In this document: in pieces, positions 59,709 through 64,000 of the stretch
How the letters are laid out: the number at the start of each line of letters is the position of its first letter
Position numbering within the stretch: the first letter of the stretch is position 1
DNA from: Edaphobacter acidisoli
GTDB taxonomy: Bacteria > Acidobacteriota > Terriglobia > Terriglobales > Acidobacteriaceae
NCBI RefSeq assembly: GCF_014642855.1
Contig: NZ_BMJB01000004.1
Span: forward strand, 1 to 64,000
Reading direction: 5' to 3'
Length of the DNA stretch: 64,000 nt
Notes under the pieces: model-generated
Databases searched by the model: none
Told to the model about the DNA's origin: nothing
What the model saw: the letters and a program-made list of their open reading frames with translations, nothing else
Program-made: the position numbers and the translations under genes

Positions 59709-59997
59709 GCGAGATGCTGATAGAGCGGCTTGTGGTGTGCGTTTAAAGGGTTGCTGAGATAGAGCATTGCACTCAGGGTGTGTGGAAGTTCCGTGCGGTG
59801 CGGCAATTTCTGAGCAACGCAGAGCTTCACGACGCGATGAGCGATCATGCCGGATGGATGTGGTTGTAGGCAGTGTTCACATCTGATGCCTGATGCGAGG
59901 ACGGGCTTACTGGTCAGACTTGTCAGGCAGTCATCGCGTGATGAGATGATCTGGCAGATTCCAGGCGGCCGGCGGATCTGAGAGGCTAAGACGCAGA

Positions 59998-61242
59998 TCA
60001 GGAACGTTGTTTGAAGGCCAGCCTGAGATTCTCCATATCGTGTTCCAATTTGGGGTCCCTGATTCTTTGCTCGACGAGTACCCAGCAAATACCGATGACA
60101 AAGCCGAAACAGGCGAAGCCAAGCACAATGAGGATCCGCATGGGGAACGATCGTCTATCGGGAACGACTGCATGGTCGACGACCTGAATCGTCGATCCTT
60201 CGCGTGCCTCGTCGACCTTTGCAACTTCGTATTGCCGCGCCATCAGTTCGAAGATTGTTTCGTAATAGCGGACGTTGCGTAGTTTCTGCACGTATTCGAC
60301 GCCCGATTCCTGCAAGTTGCCTTTGGAGAGAAATGAGTTGGCAGGATTGCTGGAACTTGATGCCAGTTTTTCTTCCTGGGCTTCGAGTCCTGCTAATTGC
60401 TGCTCGGCAATCTGCAACTGCGGGTTGTCTGCAGTTGCGAAGGAGCGCATTGCGTTAATCTCGACTTGCTTTGCAGCAACCTGGGCGCGCAGGTCGGCGG
60501 CGAGGGAGATGGCGGACCGCGCTTGTGCGTCAAGCTGGAGCAAGCCTGTTTTTTGCTCGGTAATCTTCAGGTCTTCTTCTGCGTTTGCCAGATTGTCTTT
60601 TGCCTGCTGCAATTGCTGCTCAAAGAAGAGCCGGCGTTGCGAGGCCTCAGTGACCGCCAGCGTGGCAGTGAACTTCTTGAATTCGTCGATGTATCCATTG
60701 GCCATGTCGGCCGCGCGTTGTGCGCTGTGATCGGTGACGGAGATGCGAATCAGTCCGTCCTTTGAGCCGTCATCAATGCTGACTTCATCTTCAAATCTCT
60801 TGCGCGCATCCGATTTCCGCTTTACATGGTAAAGATCGATCAGGTGGAAACGATCCACCATTGCGTCCTCTACGGTCCGGCTCTTCAGGAGCGCAACCTG
60901 CAAATCATTGGGGTTCTTCAGTCCGAGGCTTCCTCCGGCCAACGATCCAAGGGAGCCGAGGCTGTTGCCAAGCTGTGACATAAGAGATGCCCCAATTGAG
61001 CTATTTTGCTGTGGAGGAAGGATGGATGTGACTGCGGTGTAATGCACCGGAAGCAAAAGCGATATGACGATACCCGCCAAGATTGCGCAAGCTGTAACCT
61101 TGAAGATCAGCCAACGCCGCTGCGAGATCACGATGAGCAGATCGAAGAGCGAAACCTCATCCTCCGTCGGCGAGGAGAACGCAGACAGGTCCGGTTTTTC
61201 GGCGGTTTTAGAAGGTTGCTGCAATTCTTCGGTCGGGCTCAC
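59998..61242 (-). CDS. Wzz/GumC-type chain-length determinant protein
   Basis: A 414-residue polysaccharide co-polymerase. An N-terminal helix (about 41-62, VTACAILAGIVISLLLPVHY) and a C-terminal helix (about 378-398, ILIVLGFACFGFVIGICWVL) flank a periplasmic coiled-coil domain with ADNPQLQIAEQQLAGLEAQE. There is no kinase domain or Walker A motif, so it is not a BY-kinase fusion. It sets polymer length with Wzy. I place the start at GTG 61242 from homology; the frame runs on to 61485 and an ATG at 61318 is possible. No clear ribosome site decides it. Confidence 0.85.
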   Translation of the reverse strand: MSPTEELQQPSKTAEKPDLSAFSSPTEDEVSLFDLLIVISQRRWLIFKVTACAILAGIVISLLLPVHYTAVTSILPPQQNSSIGASLMSQLGNSLGSLGSLAGGSLGLKNPNDLQVALLKSRTVEDAMVDRFHLIDLYHVKRKSDARKRFEDEVSIDDGSKDGLIRISVTDHSAQRAADMANGYIDEFKKFTATLAVTEASQRRLFFEQQLQQAKDNLANAEEDLKITEQKTGLLQLDAQARSAISLAADLRAQVAAKQVEINAMRSFATADNPQLQIAEQQLAGLEAQEEKLASSSSNPANSFLSKGNLQESGVEYVQKLRNVRYYETIFELMARQYEVAKVDEAREGSTIQVVDHAVVPDRRSFPMRILIVLGFACFGFVIGICWVLVEQRIRDPKLEHDMENLRLAFKQRS

Positions 61243-61533
61243 AGCTACTATGTTCTCACAGATGTAAATCCTGTTTGGAGAGCTTATGGAAGCTAAACAG
61301 CTAACGGTCCGGATACTCATCTGGGGCGTGCACGTTGGCTTCGGCTGCAGAATCGGGATGGATAAGAGGCAGGTACGACGTGAGACTATCGCCGCATGCC
61401 TGTAGATTAACGATGGGGTATCATCAGAAGGCAGTTGCAGAAGAGAAGCGGCTGCCTCCTCTAGCTCTCCATGATTCAGGCGCATTTGCCAAGCCAGGCA
61501 GGTATTTCAATTCGGGAAGGTTGCTGACAATCC

Positions 61534-62880
61534 ATGCCAACCGTCATCGGCCTGATCTTCTTATGCTGCTCTGTATATTTCTTCTTGTTTAAAGAAGAAG
61601 GTCTTCTGGGACTGCTGATAATCGCATGTGTTTTTGAGGCTGCGTCGGCGGCGAACTTTGGAGAGCGGGGAATCCAGCCATATTATGTGGTCGCGATTCT
61701 CATTATCGGAAGGGCCCTCTTAAACAAGCTTCTTGGTGCTAAAAGCAGCAAGGTCCCCTCATCGTTTAAGTGGCTGGTGATCTTCGGTTGCATATCAGTT
61801 GCATCAGCATTTATAGCGCCCATCATTTTTGCAGGTATTCCAATCTACGATCCGAAGGTAGGTATCGACGCGGGGTTCCTCATTCGTCCCCCCTTGCATC
61901 TGGGGCTGAACAATTTTGTGCAAGCGAGTTTTTTGACTGTTCATGTTGCAGTTGCATTCTCGCTGCTTGCGATCAAGTTTTCTCCCGTGAAGACGCGCAA
62001 GGCATTTCTTGCGGCGTTCTACATTGAAGTGGGGTTTATCTTTACCGAAGCGGCTTGCCAGCTTGTTGGAATCAAATTTCCGCTCTCTTTGGTGCTGAAT
62101 AATCCTGGGTATGGGATCTGGACGAGCTCGTTGGAGGGTTATGGTACGAGAAACCCGGGAACGTTTTCCGAGCCTTCCTTTGCCGGCGGATTCGTGATTT
62201 TCTATTGTGTTTCATTCATGGCAGAGTATTTTGCTGACAGGCAAGGTATTTTCAGAACAATTCTGGGAATGCTGAGTAGCGCGCTTGTAGCCTCTACATC
62301 TTCCATTTTTGTATTAGGGGTTGCTCCGATTGCACTCATGATCCGCTATTCTCCTTTCCGGATGCCTTGGTATATCAATCTACGTCGAGTCAAGAAGATA
62401 GCGTGGATGTCATTTTTGATAATTGGGCCATTGGTTGCCGCTCTCGTTCTGTCTTCCGGATACAGAGAAATACTTGGGTCGGCCACAGTGTCAAAGGGTG
62501 ATACCGGATCCTTTATCAACCGAACGACATCGGACCTATATGGACTGCATCTGGCCATTGTGACTCATGGGCTTGGAGTGGGACTTGGTAGCAGCCGCTC
62601 CTCGAGCATGATTGCAACGCTGCTGAGCAATATAGGCGTTGCCGGTACCTTATCCTTCGGGATTTTTTACTTCAAGCTGTTCAAGAATGTAGCGAAGAGC
62701 CATGCTTGGCTTAGATGGGGAGCCTTAGCGTATCTTCTCAATGCGTGTATGGGACTTCCCGATATCACTATGCCCGTATTTTGGATTCCAATCTTCATCG
62801 CGATTGCATTAGAGGTTCAAGAAGGGCTGACAAGCAAGGCAAGCCGGAAAGTACCATTGCTGGCCTGTGACATGGCTTGA
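61534..62880 (+). CDS. O-antigen polymerase/ligase-like membrane protein
   Basis: A 448-residue polytopic inner-membrane protein with about ten hydrophobic segments. It resembles the Wzy/WaaL group: a large periplasmic loop with GYGTRNPGTFSEPSFAGGFV and, later, a helix-loop motif RTTSDLYGLHLAIVTHGLGV followed by GLGSSRSS. In the group these loops bind the lipid-linked glycan. Function, either chain polymerisation or ligation, cannot be decided from sequence. It lies between the chain-length gene (divergent) and a glycosyltransferase, in a polysaccharide context. Confidence 0.8.
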   Translation: MPTVIGLIFLCCSVYFFLFKEEGLLGLLIIACVFEAASAANFGERGIQPYYVVAILIIGRALLNKLLGAKSSKVPSSFKWLVIFGCISVASAFIAPIIFAGIPIYDPKVGIDAGFLIRPPLHLGLNNFVQASFLTVHVAVAFSLLAIKFSPVKTRKAFLAAFYIEVGFIFTEAACQLVGIKFPLSLVLNNPGYGIWTSSLEGYGTRNPGTFSEPSFAGGFVIFYCVSFMAEYFADRQGIFRTILGMLSSALVASTSSIFVLGVAPIALMIRYSPFRMPWYINLRRVKKIAWMSFLIIGPLVAALVLSSGYREILGSATVSKGDTGSFINRTTSDLYGLHLAIVTHGLGVGLGSSRSSSMIATLLSNIGVAGTLSFGIFYFKLFKNVAKSHAWLRWGALAYLLNACMGLPDITMPVFWIPIFIAIALEVQEGLTSKASRKVPLLACDMA

Positions 62881-62946
62881 GCCGCCATAAACCTCTGAGT
62901 GGATTCTTCAACTCAGTTGCGCCACCCTATCTATGTATCGAAGCTT

Positions 62947-64000
62947 ATGAAGAAAACGCTATGTATCGATCTGCGCTGGATTGACTCGTCCGGTGTCGGG
63001 GTTTACATCAAGGGCATTATGCCAGGAATCGTCGAGCGATTGCGCGACGTGTCAATTGTTGGACTCGGAGATCGCAGCCGTTTGCAGCAGTTCTCCTGGA
63101 GCCAGGCTGATAATATGCAGCTGGTTGATTGCCAGGCCGGACGCTATTCCCTTGCTGAACAGATACAGCTCCCGCTTGCGATTCCCCGTGGCACGGACCT
63201 GTTTTTCTCTCCTTACTACACGATTCCAATGCTTTATCGGGGACGGCTGGCGGTTACAGTTCATGATCTGAGTCATCGGGTTGTTCTGGAGATTATTGGC
63301 GATCGCAAAAAGAGGATCTATGCCGAAACCATGTTCCGCGCGCTACGCAAACGGGCTTCTGTCATTTTTACCGTTTCGAACTTCAGCAAATCTGAACTTG
63401 TTCGTCTAACCACGGGACGACGCGAAGACAATATCATCCCGACTCATCTCGGCATTTCGACCGAGTGGTATGGCGCCGCTCAGCTGCCGCGTACACACAC
63501 TCGCCCTTACTTCATTTATGTCGGAAACATCAAACCCTATAAGAACCTTGGCCGCCTCGTTGAGGCGTTCCTCAGGATCAAAGACAGGGTGCCGCAAGAC
63601 CTTCTCATTGTGGGACAGAGTGAAGGTCTGATTACCGGAGAATCGGCTGAGTTTTTCGAACGTGTTAGGGGGGCTGGTGAACGTATTCGACTTACGGGCC
63701 CCGTTCCCTACAAGGAATTGCTCTCGTTGGTTGGACATTCCGATGCACTGGTGATGCCATCGCTTTATGAAGGGTTTGGACTCCCGCCTGTCGAGGCAAT
63801 GGCGGCCGGCGTTCCTGTTGCAGTGGCGAATGCAGCGTCTCTTCCCGAGGTCTGCGGAGATGGAGCACTCTACTTCGATCCTTTGGACGTGGAAGACATT
63901 GCCAACAAACTGGTTCGGATCGCATCCGATTCTGCTTTGCGTAAGCATCTGACGGAAAAGGGATTGGGTCAAAGCAGGCTGTACCGCTGGGAATTTTGCT
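62947..64000 (+). CDS. GT4-type glycosyltransferase, 3' truncated by window end
   Basis: An open frame from ATG 62947 to the window end with no stop (351 codons). It starts MKKTLCIDLRWIDSSGVGVY, and has a GT-B fold with the nucleotide-binding YVGNIKPYKNL (about 195-205), LTGPVPYKELLSLVGHSDAL and the E-x7-E type motif SLYEGFGLPPVEAMAAGVP. The final segment ASLPEVCGDGALYFDPLDVE is typical of family 4 retaining transferases, so the missing part is probably only the last 20-40 residues. It follows the polymerase-like gene by 66 bases. The sugar donor is unknown. Confidence 0.9.
   Translation, partial: MKKTLCIDLRWIDSSGVGVYIKGIMPGIVERLRDVSIVGLGDRSRLQQFSWSQADNMQLVDCQAGRYSLAEQIQLPLAIPRGTDLFFSPYYTIPMLYRGRLAVTVHDLSHRVVLEIIGDRKKRIYAETMFRALRKRASVIFTVSNFSKSELVRLTTGRREDNIIPTHLGISTEWYGAAQLPRTHTRPYFIYVGNIKPYKNLGRLVEAFLRIKDRVPQDLLIVGQSEGLITGESAEFFERVRGAGERIRLTGPVPYKELLSLVGHSDALVMPSLYEGFGLPPVEAMAAGVPVAVANAASLPEVCGDGALYFDPLDVEDIANKLVRIASDSALRKHLTEKGLGQSRLYRWEFC

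Noticed and set aside
59705-60088. Minus-strand frame of 127 codons at the end of the Wzz-like gene
   Set aside because: It overlaps the Wzz-like gene in another frame and shows no domain. The 289 bases between convergent genes have no other gene signal.

Overview
The window looks like chromosomal DNA of an acidobacterium, probably Acidobacteriaceae/Terriglobales. Pointers are three TonB-dependent receptors of about 1,150 residues with an N-terminal carboxypeptidase-like domain and no SusD partner, a VWFA-related protein of the type common in that phylum, a CRTAC1 (FG-GAP/ASPIC) protein beside a TPR protein, MBG-repeat surface protein, and many glycoside hydrolases. The taxon is an inference from gene families; no rRNA or tRNA gene was seen. 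DNA is GC-rich, so almost every gene has long meaningless antisense open frames, which I left out.

Layout. 1-2721: 3' part of a surface protein made of MBG and Ig-like repeats. 2851-6926: GH31 glucosidase, YidB-like protein, RidA, MsrB and ribosomal protein L28. 7191-16225: a possible inositol/phosphoinositide region with a 34-residue membrane peptide, a sugar permease, a LacI-type regulator, myo-inositol oxygenase, a TonB receptor and a secreted PI-PLC. An 11-base motif (AGCGGTAACGT) lies in front of both the permease unit and the oxygenase. 16297-21838 (minus strand): TlpA-like thioredoxin, an outer-membrane protein and a second TonB receptor. 22117-28079: a Cys/His-rich small protein and a CzcCBA heavy-metal efflux operon. 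28447-32680: an unrecognised 1,049-residue secreted protein overlapping a VWFA protein.

33093-49236 looks like a beta-glucan uptake and degradation region: TonB receptor, TPR protein and CRTAC1 protein, then a LacI regulator divergent from GH3, GH5, GH30 and a GH55-like protein. A perfect palindrome AGACAAACGTTTGTCT occurs twice before the receptor and once between the regulator and GH3, which ties both halves into one probable regulon.

49352-64000 is mainly cell-surface polysaccharide synthesis: dTDP-rhamnose genes rfbB, rfbA, rfbD with an overlapping heptose-phosphatase-like gene, rfbC on the opposite strand, an initiating sugar-phosphate transferase, an SLBB export protein, a Wzz-type chain-length protein, a Wzy/WaaL-type membrane protein and a glycosyltransferase cut by the window end. 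A dciA-gatC-gatA operon interrupts this block. No CRISPR array, insertion sequence, prophage or defence system was recognised. The most unusual content is the operator-linked carbohydrate regulon, the inositol region, and the unknown 1,049-residue/VWFA pair.
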